Source: Serinus canaria (Eukaryota > Chordata > Aves > Passeriformes > Fringillidae). From it: DNA of 64,000 nt. Of the stretch, positions 11,999-24,361 are shown one piece after another. The notes beneath the pieces were generated by a model. That model was not told the DNA's origin and did no database searches. It was given only the letters and a program-made list of their open reading frames with translations. The number at the start of each line of letters is the position of its first letter. Positions within the stretch are counted from its first letter, which is position 1. The position numbers were made by a program, and so were the translations under genes. Where the stretch lies: the NCBI RefSeq assembly GCF_022539315.1, contig NC_066313.1:68885934-68949933 (forward strand), in the 5' to 3' direction.

Positions 11999-14900
11999 TT
12001 TTTTTTCTAAAAATATATGAAAAAAATGTGTTTTGGGTAAAACAGACTGCGTATTTTAAATTTTCATTGGTACTGCTCTTTATTCTAAGTGAAATCTGTG
12101 AAATAAAACACTAAAATGCTACTTTGTTCTATTCTTTACAACATGGAATATAAAACATGAGAGATGATAGTCATCAATTAATCAAGTTTTCAAGATACTG
12201 ATTCTTCAAGGATTATTGATATCACAATACCAATCAAAGTTGCTCAAAATAGAAACAATTTCAAATTTCATAGCTAATATTTTATAATTCATGGTCAAAT
12301 TCCTGTGCAACAGTGATGCAGTAGACATGGAGATGTATGTTTATAAACATGATCATTTCCCTTTTAGGATGACATTTATCATTCCAGTCAGCTAGTGTTC
12401 TGGGGGAAGCTGGGGTGGGCAGAAAACTGTGATCCAAAAGCAGAAGGGCCTCAGGTTCTCTACCCTTCCAGTTCATGCATGTCTGCTGTGTGATGTAGCT
12501 GAACACTAAACTATCCTCAGGGATCTCTTAATGCATTACAAGAGGGAACGACTTTGCTTGTTGTTACTAAACTAAACCTTTTCTGAGAATTATCATCATA
12601 TGTTTTACCAGTGTGATATTTTTGCTATCTATTTTGCAGTCACTCACCTCCTTTTCCTTCAGGATATGGAACTTTTTTTTTTTTTTAATGTGGAGAAGAA
12701 CGCATATGTTATTTCTATGTAACCATCAGCACTTCCTAAAAGATCATTTCTCCTTAATTATTCATTCATCACTGATTGGGGGAAGAATATACATAATTTC
12801 TCACTGATATGTAATATAATAATTATACGTTTTTTAAATTTTCTGTTATTATATTTATATCATAATCACAAGATTCTCATTCAGAAGTTTTCATATGAAG
12901 ACTAAAATTCTTTTTGTTAATGTATGTTATCTTTCTCTTATCCACTACTTTGCACACAATAAATACTGTAGGATACTTGTATACTGCACTATTTTATGCA
13001 AATCATTTGGGAATTATTTTTCTCATCCTTTTTCTTAATGTAATAAATATCCTGTCCTCTTTCATAGGCATGATAATAAAGGAATTGCTGCTTTTTTGGT
13101 TGTAGGTTTTTCATGCTGAACCAGTTACAGTTCACAATGTTGCATAATTGTATTAAGCCATCGGCAGGAAATTCACTCAAGTCATCTTTGCTTAGTACTC
13201 ATATTTTGAGTTTTCTCCCCTTTTGTTTATATGAAAAATTTCTGTCTCTCAAGGAAGATTTCATCAGGAGAGATTTTTGAAAGCACCCTGCAAAATGTGC
13301 ATGCCTGCTCGATAACACACAAGAATTCTACTTAATGTAGACAGAAGGTTAGAGGTCAGATTTGCAATTTCATGTCCTTTCTCTGGGCCAAGACTTTGGT
13401 TGCTCAGTGGTAGGCTATTAGAAGCAAAATATTGTCCCTGATGGAATCATTGATAGAACTGAATTGACCTCTTCAAAAGAATTAGCCTTTCTAATGACCA
13501 GACCTGAAAAAATCCCCAACCCAAATGTATGTATATTCCTAATTATATATACACAAGCACATTTGCATTTATGGGGAGATGAGAACCAGCATCTGTTCTT
13601 GCTCAACTCCAGAAGGGATGGGAGAGTTGACTCCTATGCAAAGTATGTTAATTCTTGTCTCACATACTCATTAATTAGACTCATTTTACAGACATATTCC
13701 CAGATATTTTAAAATAGGTATTTTAATGTTTTACTAGGTTTTTCACTAGACACTCTCACTTTCAAAATTGCTTTATCATTCTAAATAACCTTTTACTATT
13801 CAATTACTCTGACTAAATACTCTAATTATTTTAAGAGACTTGCTTAAAAGGAAAAGAAACATGCTGTTTCTCACTAACTGTTCTCAACAGACAAGCTGTT
13901 ATATCAGTTATAAAGAAAATATAAATTCCTTCTTCCCCATTTTTTTCCTTTGGTTATATTTATGCCAAGAATTTGCAGTGCTCTCTTTGTCTTCTTCAAA
14001 TCTTCCTGTGGACATTTGACCATTCCTATACTAAAGGTTTTAATTTTTTTTTTAAATTTCTATTTTCATCTTCCTCACTAACATGATGTTCCATTAATGA
14101 TGTTCAAGGTAAACTAGAAATCTCTGCAGTTCCCTGGATTTTAATTTCACCAGTGTTGGAACCGTTCTGCCATTATAATTTTACTATCTATAGCCCCTTT
14201 CCTTTTCTATACAAACAGCATTGCTACTGAATTACCTCCCCCCCTCCCCAGCTTTTATTTCTTTTTCCTGATTTTTGAACTCCTTTAAAATCCTCCAGTT
14301 CCTTGGGGCAGTATCAAAGAAGACTGTGTGTATGCTCAGAGGCTTCCTTCTCATAACATAAGGGAATCAAACACAAAGTTACTGACAACATATCAAAGCA
14401 ATCCTGCAACATGGCCTACTGGGAACAAGTATTCTCTGGAAGATTATTAAGGATGCTTACAAAAACAAGGAGTGAGCTAACAAGGTCCCTTTTTTTTTCT
14501 TGTGAATAAATCCTATTTCTAACATATCTCATGAGTAGAAGGAGCATAAAAGTAAAACATTAACAGGAACAATGTCAAGTTCATTCTAACCTGAGGATAC
14601 CACAACTGGAATCAACTCTTCAAAGAACAAGGAAAAAAACCAAAGCAGCCTAGTATCAGCTTTGTCTGTAAATCAGTTTCTCTCTTCACTAAAAAGCATG
14701 AAAAAAGTGTATAAACCAAAATCTAAAACCGCCTTTTATTTTTTTCTGATGGTTCCCATTATACAAAATTATGTCAAAGATTCTGAAAACAATTTGATTG
14801 TGTATGTATTGTTAGTATGAAAATTATGCTCATTAATCTTCTAGAGATACTAGCAGTAATTGGTGTACATTTTTATTTTTCTTATGATAGCAAAGGAACA

Positions 14901-16932
14901 TCTTTATTATTTTATTGCTGATATATTAGATAATTTTAGAAACTTTGTTGCTGCTGCAGTTAAAATGAGTGTCATAAAAAAATTAGAAAGATGTCTTTGT
15001 ACATTTTTTTATTGCATATTCCATTTTCTTGGTACAAATGTTATGAAAAACTAATTAAGGAAGGAGAAAAAAAGAAGAAAACTAATTATTAGAGAAAAAA
15101 ACCCTGAAATTAGATGTTATTTATTCTGTTTTAATTCAGCAGGTGAATTGTGAGAAATAAACCTGATGAAAATTCTAGGAATACTGATTTCTTTTTTTTT
15201 TTTATTAAGTTTCTGGGAAAATTTGAGGAGGAAAACATTAAGTAGCAATTTTTGATTAAACACCCACATAAACTTCAAAAGGAAAACAGAAAACCTTTAA
15301 CAATTATTTAACAGTTATGATCTCTTTGACCACCTAATAACAGTCTAATTTCCCTGGTTTTGCAGCATTTACCTGGTGGTCTGAGGTAAATTTATGATTT
15401 CTACATATGTGTCATGCATACCATTGCTTTTACTGACCTCAGGAAGGCAAGCATTTGAATAAGAGTAAAAATGTCTGGTCAATAATAATTTTAAAAAAAC
15501 CCTAAACAACAATAGTAATATAAAGACAAGAACGGAAAAATTATGAAAATTAAAAAATGCTAGCAGCATCACAGAGGAAAATGATCTGGTTGAAATCAGA
15601 TGGGTAATAAAATGTAGAGTGACACCATGCTATAGCAATGCTTATTAAAAATTCAGCTCTAACTTGAGAGATTTCAAAGCTAACAGAAACCAAATACAAG
15701 ATGTCTCAAAATATTATAAGCTTTTCCCTAACAATACCAGATACTGTTGGTTTTTTATTAAAAGCTGAAAGGGCTCTTTAGTTCATAGTGTTGCTAGAGC
15801 TAGCATGTAGACAGGGCTGAGAGACAATATTTACACAGTTCCATTTCTTAGAATGGGCTAGAAAATAAGATTTGCTCTACATTTTCCTTATCATTTCAGC
15901 AATACTTACTAGCAGGCAGAGATTCATTTTTAGAGGCAGGGGGAAAAATAAATAAATAAATTATGAACTTCTTGGTTAGGACAGCCTTCTAAACAATACC
16001 ATGCTTTGTAATTATTTTTTTTCAAACATTAGCTAACTCTGAGCTCAGATTTATATGTTATAAACCAGAATTGAGCTAATCCATAAAGGATGTTATATTA
16101 AGATAGGATTTTCATAAACAAAAGCTGGTTTAATTTCATAAAGAAAGACTTTCAAACAAAAATGTATCCAAGCCTCAGAGTGTACCTGCCTACTGCAGGC
16201 TTTTTTTTCTCACTTCCTATATAGTACCTATTATGAAATGTCTCTAGAAAGACTATACATAAGCTTAAATGGACAAATCCCTGATCCAGTAAAATTATTT
16301 AAATACCTAACACTATTTCAGCATTTCTGGTTTTGTTCCTTTCTTGGGGGCATCAGTAGCTATTAAAAGATGGTTATTAGACTTAATTATTCTCCTAAAT
16401 AAAGATCGTCTTATTCTTTAAGTAAGCTTTGAAGGATTCCACCTCATCAAGTTCAAGTGCAGCCTTGACTGTTTTATTTGTCATGGTGAAATGGAAATGG
16501 CTTTGAGATCTTAGCATTCACAGCAGAAAGGAATTTGCAATCACCTGATCTGATTAATGTTCCTCACAGCTGAGGCTATTCTACAGCAGTGTTAGTGATA
16601 TTTGATAGATTACTTAACTGCAGAACAGCTCACTATTAGTATGACTATATTTATTCTCTGTCCTATGAGTTCTGATTTTAAAAGAACCATTCTGTCTTTG
16701 TGATCAGTTTGCCAGTGTTTAGTTGTGGGGCCTTTTTTGTTGTTTTTTTTTTTTTTGGGGACGGGGATAAAAAATACAGACTTTTACTATGCTCATTCCT
16801 TGTTTGTTAATCTGATGGTACACTGTACTCAAAGTCAGAATTTTATGTTCTGAAACAGTTTGCTATCCTATCATTCAAGGCTTTCCACTTCTTTCCTTCT
16901 TTAAATAAAAAAAGTTGAAACTCACTTACTAT
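11999..16932. other. AT-rich DNA without recognisable genes
   Basis: Nearly 5 kb of AT-rich sequence with homopolymer patches, such as T-runs near 12670, 14045 and 15190, and one short tetranucleotide repeat annotated separately. Open frames here are short and carry no recognisable domain. I see no named repeat family. Confidence 0.6.
15946..15961 (+). repeat. (AAAT)4 microsatellite
   Basis: Four perfect AAAT units follow a short purine run. Short arrays like this are common background in AT-rich vertebrate DNA. Confidence 0.9.
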
Positions 16933-17522
16933 TGGAATAATTACCAATATATATCCAGATGGGGCTTGTCCAGTCTTGGTCAGCCTCTGCTGCTTGACCA
17001 AAAGGCGGCAACTGCAGTGGTTTCACCTCGGAGACACCTCTGGCTGGCTGGGTGCTGCAGCTGGTGCTGGAGACAAGTCCAGGCATGCAAAGCCCTGGTT
17101 TTACCTCTGTGCAGATGCTTTAAGGCAAGGTGAGAGAAAAGAATGGATTCTGCCGGAGAGTTTCGATCCAGAGTTTGTTCAGATGGCAGCTTCTGAATCC
17201 CATAACAGCTTCTAACAGAAGGCTGAACCGAGTGGTAGCTGGCTCTTTTAAGCCCAAGGAGAGGGGAGAGAAGGAGTACGGATCCCACCAACCAGGTGCA
17301 GAGTGGGCAGGTCTCAGGTGCAAGGGACACCTGGGTGCACCAATGACACCCCCCCCCCCCGCCCAGGGATGCAGGACATCTTTTGAACTCTGCCAATCAC
17401 TTGACGCCCTTCTGGAATGCCAGGGTTGACAGACAGCACCCAGCAGGGGTCAGAGTGGGAGAGAGGAATGGTGATTGACACCTGAGAAAGGACAGGGATA
17501 CCTGAGACAAATTTTGATGTCA
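16933..17522 (-). mobile_element. Probable endogenous-retrovirus solo LTR
   Basis: A GC-rich ~590-bp island in AT-rich flanks that reads as an avian ERV LTR on the minus strand. From right to left, a TG start near 17522 is followed by a U3-like GC-rich part containing a 12-C run (plus strand 17349-17360). Next comes a TATA-like CTTAAAAG core at about 17243-17253, then a part resembling avian LTR R/U5 sequence, ending near a CA at about 16933. The overlapping open frames on both strands (60-138 codons) are by-products of the GC-rich composition. No internal retroviral genes are attached, so it is a solo LTR or fragment. I saw no clear target-site duplication, and end points are uncertain by some tens of bases. 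The family name is not assigned. Confidence 0.6.
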
Positions 17523-20500
17523 CACTGCTACAACTTACAACACAGTAATGTTTCTATGAGTGTGTGTTTGTTATAAGGACTAAAATATAATATACTTAAT
17601 TCCAGAAATATCAGCAAATACTTTGTAGTCATGACAAATAGCTGCTAAACATGTTCATGCAAAATGGTACCCTGCCCTTAAAGGGAAAATGCCATAGCCA
17701 GCTGTACTCCAGTGGATTGGAATTCTGAGACCAACTAGCCTGGGTACTTCGCTTGGAGTCAGGCAGACACTATGAGCTCTGTCTAAAATAACTTGTTTTG
17801 TTAATTTGAAATTTCTGGTCTGATGACTTTTTAGCCTCCTAGTAGGAGCTTGAAAAGTTCTCCATCTTTGGCTCTAAAGCAGAGGAAAACATGGAGGATG
17901 GGGAAGCAAACTATCTCAGAATATAAAATTCTTACTTTGAGTATAGGGTATTGCCAGATTAATAAGCATGCTATATGAATGGGAAAAAATCCCCAAACAT
18001 ACTACCTTACATCAAGGGCTACAACATTCTGTGTTGTAAACATGTAAGACCCCAGTTGTTCTCCTTACTTTGCATGCAAGTACAATTGAAACATTTTAAT
18101 AATAATATATAACATTTTCAAAATTGCTTTAATCCATTGGATATCCATTAACTTCTCGAGGCAGATTTTAAAAACTCTACAAGGACTACCTACCAGGATC
18201 TTCAGAACAACCTCCAAAGTAATTCATGCTGTGGAGGTAAGGGCCTTTTCCCCTACTACTCAATAAGTTGAGCAGAGCTTCAGCCATCTACAGAGTCCAT
18301 TGGCCCTTTTATCAAGGGGGGAGCTGTCCTTGACAGGCTCATCCAGAAATGAACACCTCACAAGTGCCATCACATCATCACTAGGGCGAGTCTGTGGTTC
18401 TACAGAGACAAAAGAGGGTCCTGGCCTTGAGCAGGGGAGTGCCCCAGCTGAGATTCATCAGGGGGAGTGATGTGTGTTGTCCTCAGTGCCCTGGAATTTG
18501 TGAGATAACCTTTTCTTTTGGACCTTAACTTAAACTTCTAAGTTCTACCTGTGATCTTCATCTTGCTATTTTTCCACCTACCTTAATGATTCTCATCTAT
18601 ATAATTTTAATATGTGGTAAGGCAAAATAAATACTGCATATAATTGGCATTGCATGTGTTATATTTCTTTCACATAAATGGCACTATTTGCAAAGTTATC
18701 AAAGAGCAACCTAGCAAATTTTTGGATCTGTTTTGATCTACAACTATTAATTGTTTTCCTTTGTGCATAATAAGTTCCATTGAGAATTGTAAGGGTAGTA
18801 TTTTGTTATTTAATATCAAAGCCAGAAGTGCATGTATATTCATGCACTTCTCAGTGTTTGTAATGGTCCACTGCTAGCATTTTAAGGAAAGACTGCCTGT
18901 CTGTTGCTTAGGATTTTTTTCTCCTTCCTTCTACATCTGTATTGAGGCAGCCCTGTTATTATCATCCGTAACACATACAGAGCCTTTAGTTCAGGTCTCC
19001 ATCACATAAAGTATTTCTATTGTAATCCTTTGGCAGCGAGACATTTTTATCAATCCTTGTAAGACTTCAGGCTATATAGAAATGCTGCTATTTGAAATTA
19101 GACTAGCACATGATTAAATCAGAGAAAGATTACATCTCAGTAGCATGGGTTTGTCTCTTATCCATGAACAGATATCAAGTTTTGTAAAATTGTAAAGTGC
19201 TTTCAGTAAAAATGTAAAACACTGTGTAGAACTGACCCTTAAAAAATATAAATGAAAATAAAATGAAGAAAAATATACAAGTTCATTTTTCTGTTTCAAA
19301 ACAGAAATACATTTTAATATGTGACTAATGATCATAGCAAAAAAGCTCCAAATATTGTCTCACAATAACTAGGATTGAAATTGAATATTTGAGGGTTTTT
19401 TCTCTTTTGTTTGGTTTGGGTTTGTTTGGTCTGGCTTTGCTTTTGGTGTCTTGTTTGCATTTTTTTGTCTAGTCTAATTTTAATCTTTTTTAAATTTTTT
19501 CTTTCACTTTTCTAATTGGTAGAGACAGTTAAATTCATGTTCACACAAAAACAATCAACAAATGGTCAAGTATATATTGTGGAATTTCATTTAGTCAAAA
19601 CATTAATGAATTTGGTATTCCTTGGTAATGCTTGGGGTGAAAACCCAAACAGAAAAGATGCAACAAGTTTACAACTATATTAATTTAAAATACTTGGGAA
19701 AAAAACAGCCAAAAAAATTATAGCCTGCACAGACATATTCTTTCATTTTACAAAGCAAGTTCATTTTTAAGTTCCATGTTCTTGACCTTGTTTTTTTCCC
19801 TATATTGTTCATCAATAATGTCAGGTTCGTTACAATTACTTTTGACATGATGGGAAAGGAAATAAGAAATTTTTAATTAGGGTGGTTTTCACTTAAAAGA
19901 AGTATAACCAAGTTATTCCCTTAATTTCAGTATGTAGTATTTATCCTCTAATAGGCAGACTTCACTGCTAGAAAAGTAGTACTACAAGGTGTCTTGCATG
20001 CATCATCCTTCACCACCTGACAGAACTGCTTTCACAGCACAGGCAGGCATGACTGAAATATAATTTATTCCACACCAAAAAAAAACAAAGTGGGAAATTG
20101 CTAAAAAAAAAAAATCCTTTACTCTCTTCATGAGAAAAACATCCTAGACTCAGCAGGCTACTTGGAGCAACTTACTGTGTGCCATGTGTCCACCCCTCTG
20201 CAAGGCAGTATTTCTCAAATTCTCAAAAAAATTTCACCCTCTTTATGAAAGGCTGTGAAAACACTTGAAGAGGAAAAACCTTTCTTCTTTCAGAAGCCGT
20301 TCTAATGATGGAGAAGATTCATCAAGTGATCATGAACAAACAAGAAGGCAGAGGACAAAGCACATGTACTCATGAAGCTCAGGGAAGTAGGGAGAGACTG
20401 AACATTGCAAAGAAAATTGAATTCATCCCCAGATAAAAAGGAATAGAAGGTGGGCCTTTATTTCAGATAACATGATATATCAGAAGTGTGGATTTGCTGT

Positions 20501-20809
20501 TTTTTTAAACGGACTTCCCTGAGTTAACCAAAAATGTTTGATTGTCTTCCTGAGCTGGTTATACCAGCATCAGGAAAAAGCGTATACAGTTCAGCCCAAC
20601 AGAGATTATCAAAACAGCAAAATAAAAATCAGCTCTGAAAAGAGCAAAGGACTTAGCTTCAACCCACTGATTCCTTCCTTGTAATTGGGGATGCTCAGCA
20701 TGGCAACATTGAGCATATAAAAACTAGGAAAAAAGAAAACATGAAAAACATAGAAGAGCCAAGTAACCTGGGATGGGTATGGACAGTTTGTACTCACAAG
20801 GAGGGGGTT
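17523..20809. other. Mostly AT-rich DNA; unclassified higher-GC patch at 18.2-18.5 kb
   Basis: No gene recognised. The stretch 18210-18520 is richer in G+C and CpG-poor and reads like an old degraded repeat, but I cannot place it. The area 19394-19510 is a T/G-rich low-complexity tract. A perfect 11-bp hairpin lies at 18824-18851. Confidence 0.5.
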
Positions 20810-21290
20810 AGGAAAGCCAAAAGCCATGCGAAGCTGAATCTAGCAAGGAGCATGGAAGACAACAGCTTTTGCAACAAATTGGTGGAAAAAGGAAGAAAAA
20901 GGAAAATATGGGCCTCCTGCTGAATAGGATGAGGAATCTGGTGACAAAGACAACAGGAAGTGCCAAAGCAGTCAGTGCCTTCTTTGCCTTGGTCTTAACT
21001 GATGAAATTTATCTTTGCTGTAGAAAATCCTGAAGTAATGAAAACATTGCTTCTCAGTCAAGAAGGATCAGGCTAGCATATGTTTCTGCACATCTATGGA
21101 TGTGCACAAGTCCAGGAGACCTGGTTTTGGTCACACACAGGTCCTGAGAGAGCTGGCAATGTCATAGGTCATGATCCATTAGGATATGTGGAAATCGAGA
21201 CTGCTTCACTGACATTATCCAATCAAGGACCTTTTGGTGCAGAGGGGATAAAAAGTAAAGGGAGCAAATCCATGGAGGGATAGAAAGCTG
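20810..21290 (+). mobile_element. CR1 LINE fragment (ORF2, endonuclease-RT linker)
   Basis: Plus-strand fragment of CR1 ORF2 upstream of the RT core. Recognisable landmarks are the stretch around 20816-20850 equivalent to 'KAKAHLELNLA', the block at about 20968-20998 that matches the CR1 phrase encoding 'NAFFASVF', and 21095-21165, which matches 'LDVHKS...PRVLRELA'. Substitutions and indels break the frame, so it is inactive. It lies in the same orientation as the CR1 3' end at 22985-23400. Both may be parts of one element whose RT region is missing or replaced by the intervening 1.7 kb. Confidence 0.8.
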
Positions 21291-22984
21291 AAAGACAATG
21301 TAGACAATGTTAAAGGCCAAAAGTCTACACCCAGTAATTGATGAGCTGTAAAGAAACTGCAGACATGGCTATGGAGAGGAAAAAGGTGATTTTGCAACTG
21401 ATAAGAATGAAGGAAGGGGTAAAAAAGAAACATGAGGATATTTGATGGGGGCAGCTGTGGGCTTCTGCAAAACTTAAACTGTGAATGTTTAAATTAATAC
21501 AACTGGGGGAAAAAAAAAGGGAAAAAAGTCAAAAAGGTATATAAAACATGCCAGTCACACTGTAGCCAGTCAGTTTTTCTTTTAGTCTTCTACATAATCA
21601 CTGCAGTCTTTCCTGTCTTCTTATTACATCTCTTAGCTATCTGTCTGTATAATCTCATTCTCTACTTGGTGAGTGTGGGAGTGCTTTAGGACTAAGTGCT
21701 AGCCATGTGGGAGACCAGTGTGAGTGGATATGGAACATCAACAGGAGTCAGACAGGAAATGTAGGTGATCCCAGTCCTCTGGTGCAAGCAACAAGAACAA
21801 AGTGGTTCTCAACGTCTGTAGCTGGAGATGCCAAAGCTTCTCCCTGGACATGTCATTTTTGCATTAAAGGTGTAGAAATTTGGCAGAAGATAAACCCTGT
21901 TGCATTCCAGATGGTCCTAGGAGATTAGAGGGACAGGCTGTGGCTGGGCTTAATTCTGTTTATAGCCAATTCAGCAATATAAGTCTGGTCATGTTCAATA
22001 AGAAATTCCATGAGAACAGATCCACAAATAGTGCAGTTTCAACACCATAGATCTGGAGGCATTCAATACATACTTGTGGGATGCCAGATTGAATATTGAT
22101 AATGAATAGTGTGATTTGCCAAGCCAATTCTATAGGTCTGACTGAGTTCAATAAGAATTTACACATCCAGAGTAATGCATAGCACAGTTTATTGAAACAA
22201 CAGGAAAGCAGGTTCAGGATTGCCAGTGATAAATGCACTACCCCACAGAGTACTAATATGTGTTGTAATAGAAAGTATATTAACAGTATAACATCCAGTA
22301 ACACCATAGGTGCCCCTGGACTGTACTAACTATTGGAATGTGTGGTGGTCTCAAGTTCAGCTGCTGAGAGGGACCTGGATAAGCAAGGCTAGTGAGGTGC
22401 TTAGTTACTGCAGGGGAAATAGGTAGGACCATGGGTAAAAGCCCATAGGCCTGGTGCTAATTGATAGGGGAAAATGTCTGTACCTTCCCCACACCTGGTG
22501 TGCATTTGGTGTGCATGTTTATCTGGCAGCAAGCCTGAAGCTGCAACAGTCAGCAAGTAGTGGTGAGCCTGGGTCTGTCATGAGGCATTCAGAAAGGCAA
22601 GGTTTTGTGCTGGTGCGTCAGGTGGACTTGCAAATGTAAAGGGCATGTGTGGCAAGAGTGTGAGTGCTGATTTTTTCCAGAGAGCACCAAGCTGAACCAC
22701 TTGGCAGGTAGGGAACCTGTGCAGTAGTTGAGAGGACCCACCATCTAGGCAGGTGTGTTGGGCAGAGTTGAACTGGTGTTTGAGGGAACTGTGAATGAGC
22801 GTTTGCTCTGTGAGGTTAATGAAAACTCAAAGATCCCACTCTGGTGAACAGATTCTCCATCCATGTTCTTTCCATAGCAAAGAACAACAGATCTTTGATG
22901 AAAAGTGGAGATGCTATTTTGTCCTGCTTACTGAAGCAGAATTTTCTTCCAGCGATCAACTTTCATACAGGGCCTTGAGGGGAA
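21291..22984. other. Unclassified repeat-like DNA between two CR1 pieces
   Basis: About 1.7 kb without a gene. It has higher G+C and different wording from the unique DNA around the cluster. A TATATAAAA at about 21538 precedes a pyrimidine-rich stretch and then GTG-rich sequence, an arrangement that would fit the promoter and R region of a retroviral LTR plus leader. I cannot match it to a family, and no gag/pol/env motif was seen. The two CR1 pieces flanking it are collinear, so it may be an insertion. Confidence 0.4.
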
Positions 22985-23400
22985 GCTGTGTGAGAAGCAG
23001 TTGGGGTCACTTGGTCTGTTCAGCCTGGAAGACACTGAGGACAGACCTCATTGAAGTCACAACTTCCTTGTGAGGGGACAAGGAGGGGCAGACACTGATC
23101 TCTTCCCTGTGGTGACCAGTGACAGGACCCAAGGAAATGAACTGAAACTGTGTTAGGGTAGGTGTGGATATTAGAGAAAGGTTCTTCACCCAGAGGATGG
23201 TTGATGATTGGAAAGGGATCCCCAGGGTAGTGGTCACAGCACCAAGCCTAACAGAGTTAAAGAAACATTTGGACAGTACTTTCTAGTACATGATGTGGCT
23301 CTTGGGTATGATGCTATGTAGGACCAGGAGTTGGACTTGATGATTCTTGTGGGTCCCTTCCAACTCAACATGTCCTGTTAATCTGTGATTCTGTGATTTT
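22985..23400 (+). mobile_element. CR1 LINE 3' end
   Basis: Plus-strand CR1 tail. It starts in the conserved segment equivalent to 'LFSLEKTRRLRGDLI', passes the 'RKVLHPEDG..'-like and 'WKGIPRVVVTAPSLTELKKHLD' segments, and ends in the typical 3' UTR: a TTGATGATTCTTGTGGGTCC-type tract, CCTTCCAACTC, and the terminal short repeat (TCTGTGATTCTGTGATTTTG). The coding part is frameshifted. An LTR begins six bases after the terminus. Confidence 0.9.
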
Positions 23401-23405
23401 GGTCT

Positions 23406-23936
23406 TGTATCCTGGTTTTAGATGGAATAATTTACTTCCTTGTAGTTGGTACAGTGCTGTGTTTTGGATTTAGGGTGAGAATGATGCTGATAACATACTG
23501 GTGCCTAGGTCGTTGCTAAGCTGTTCTTGCCCTAAGTCAAGGAGTTTGTAGTTTCCTATGCTTTGCCACTGAGCAGGTGCAGAGGGAGCTGGAGGGGAAA
23601 CATCGACAAGACAGCTCACCTCAACTGGTCAAAGGTATATTCCACACCACAGAATATTGTGCTCAGAATATAAACTCAGGGAGTTGGGCTGGAGTCGCTG
23701 ATCACTGCATGGAGGCAAACTGGGCATTGGTCAGCAGGTGGTGAGCAATTGTATTATGCATCACTTGTTTTTCTTGGGTTTTGTTCTTCTCTCTCTTCTT
23801 TTTATCATTAAGATTAATATTGGTGTTTTTATAATAAATTGTATTGTCAATATTACTTTTTACCTTGTTTTAATTATTAAACTGTTCTTATACCAACTCA
23901 CAAGGTTTGCTACTTTTTTTCCTGATTCCTGATCCA
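23406..23936 (+). mobile_element. Avian ERV LTR, 3'-truncated
   Basis: Plus-strand LTR of a family very common in birds. It is recognisable from its TG start followed by TCCTGGTTTTAG, the GGTACAGTGCTGTGTTTTGG block (about 23457-23476), the TGATAACA..CTG segment, a TATA-like AATATAAACTC at about 23667, and the stretch ending GAGCAATTG..TGCATCACTTG before a T-rich U5 part. The final segment, normally ending in a TTAAACCACGACA-like sequence, is missing, so roughly the last 70-80 bp are lost. It sits directly behind one CR1 3' end and just upstream of another. No retroviral genes are present. Confidence 0.85.
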
Positions 23937-23974
23937 AAGACAAACAAGAAAGTGTGTAGAGCAAAGACCATAAA

Positions 23975-24226
23975 TGCTCTCCTGGACTGCCTTAAGGAAG
24001 GTGTTGCCAGTATATAAGGGAAATTACTTTACCCTGTGGTAACTGAGCACTGGCACAGGTTTCACAGAGAGGTTGTGAAATGCCTCTACTTGGAGATATT
24101 CAAAAGCCATCTGGTTATGTCCCAGAACAACTGGATCTAGGTGTCCCCGTTCCAGCAGTGTGCTTGGACCAAATGATTTCTATAAGTTCCTTCAAATTTC
24201 AACCATTCTGTGGTTCTGTGAGTCCA
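23975..24226 (+). mobile_element. Second CR1 LINE 3' end
   Basis: A second, separate CR1 tail in the same orientation. The segment at 24047-24110 matches the CR1 phrase 'HWHRFPREVV...LEIFKSHLD', and it ends with CCTTC..AATTTCAACCATTCTGTGGTTCTGTGAG, the 3' terminus of CR1. The 5' part is degraded and its start is uncertain. Confidence 0.85.
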
Positions 24227-24315
24227 AAATCTTTGGGTTTGACTACATCGCAAAACAGATATTATATAAATGCAAGGCATTATGTTTATATACAAATAAT
24301 TACATATACATATAA

Positions 24316-24361
24316 AACATATAATTAATAACATATAATTAATTATAAACATATAATTAAT
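24316..24361 (+). repeat. Three copies of a 14-bp AT-rich unit
   Basis: The unit AACATATAATTAAT occurs exactly at 24316-24329, 24330-24343 and 24348-24361, the last two separated by TATA. The surrounding 80 bp is almost pure A/T. It is a minisatellite-like array, directly downstream of the CR1 tail. Confidence 0.9.

Noticed and set aside
16980..17396. 138-codon minus-strand frame and overlapping plus-strand frames
   Set aside because: Inside a probable LTR; simultaneous open frames on both strands reflect GC-rich, stop-poor composition.
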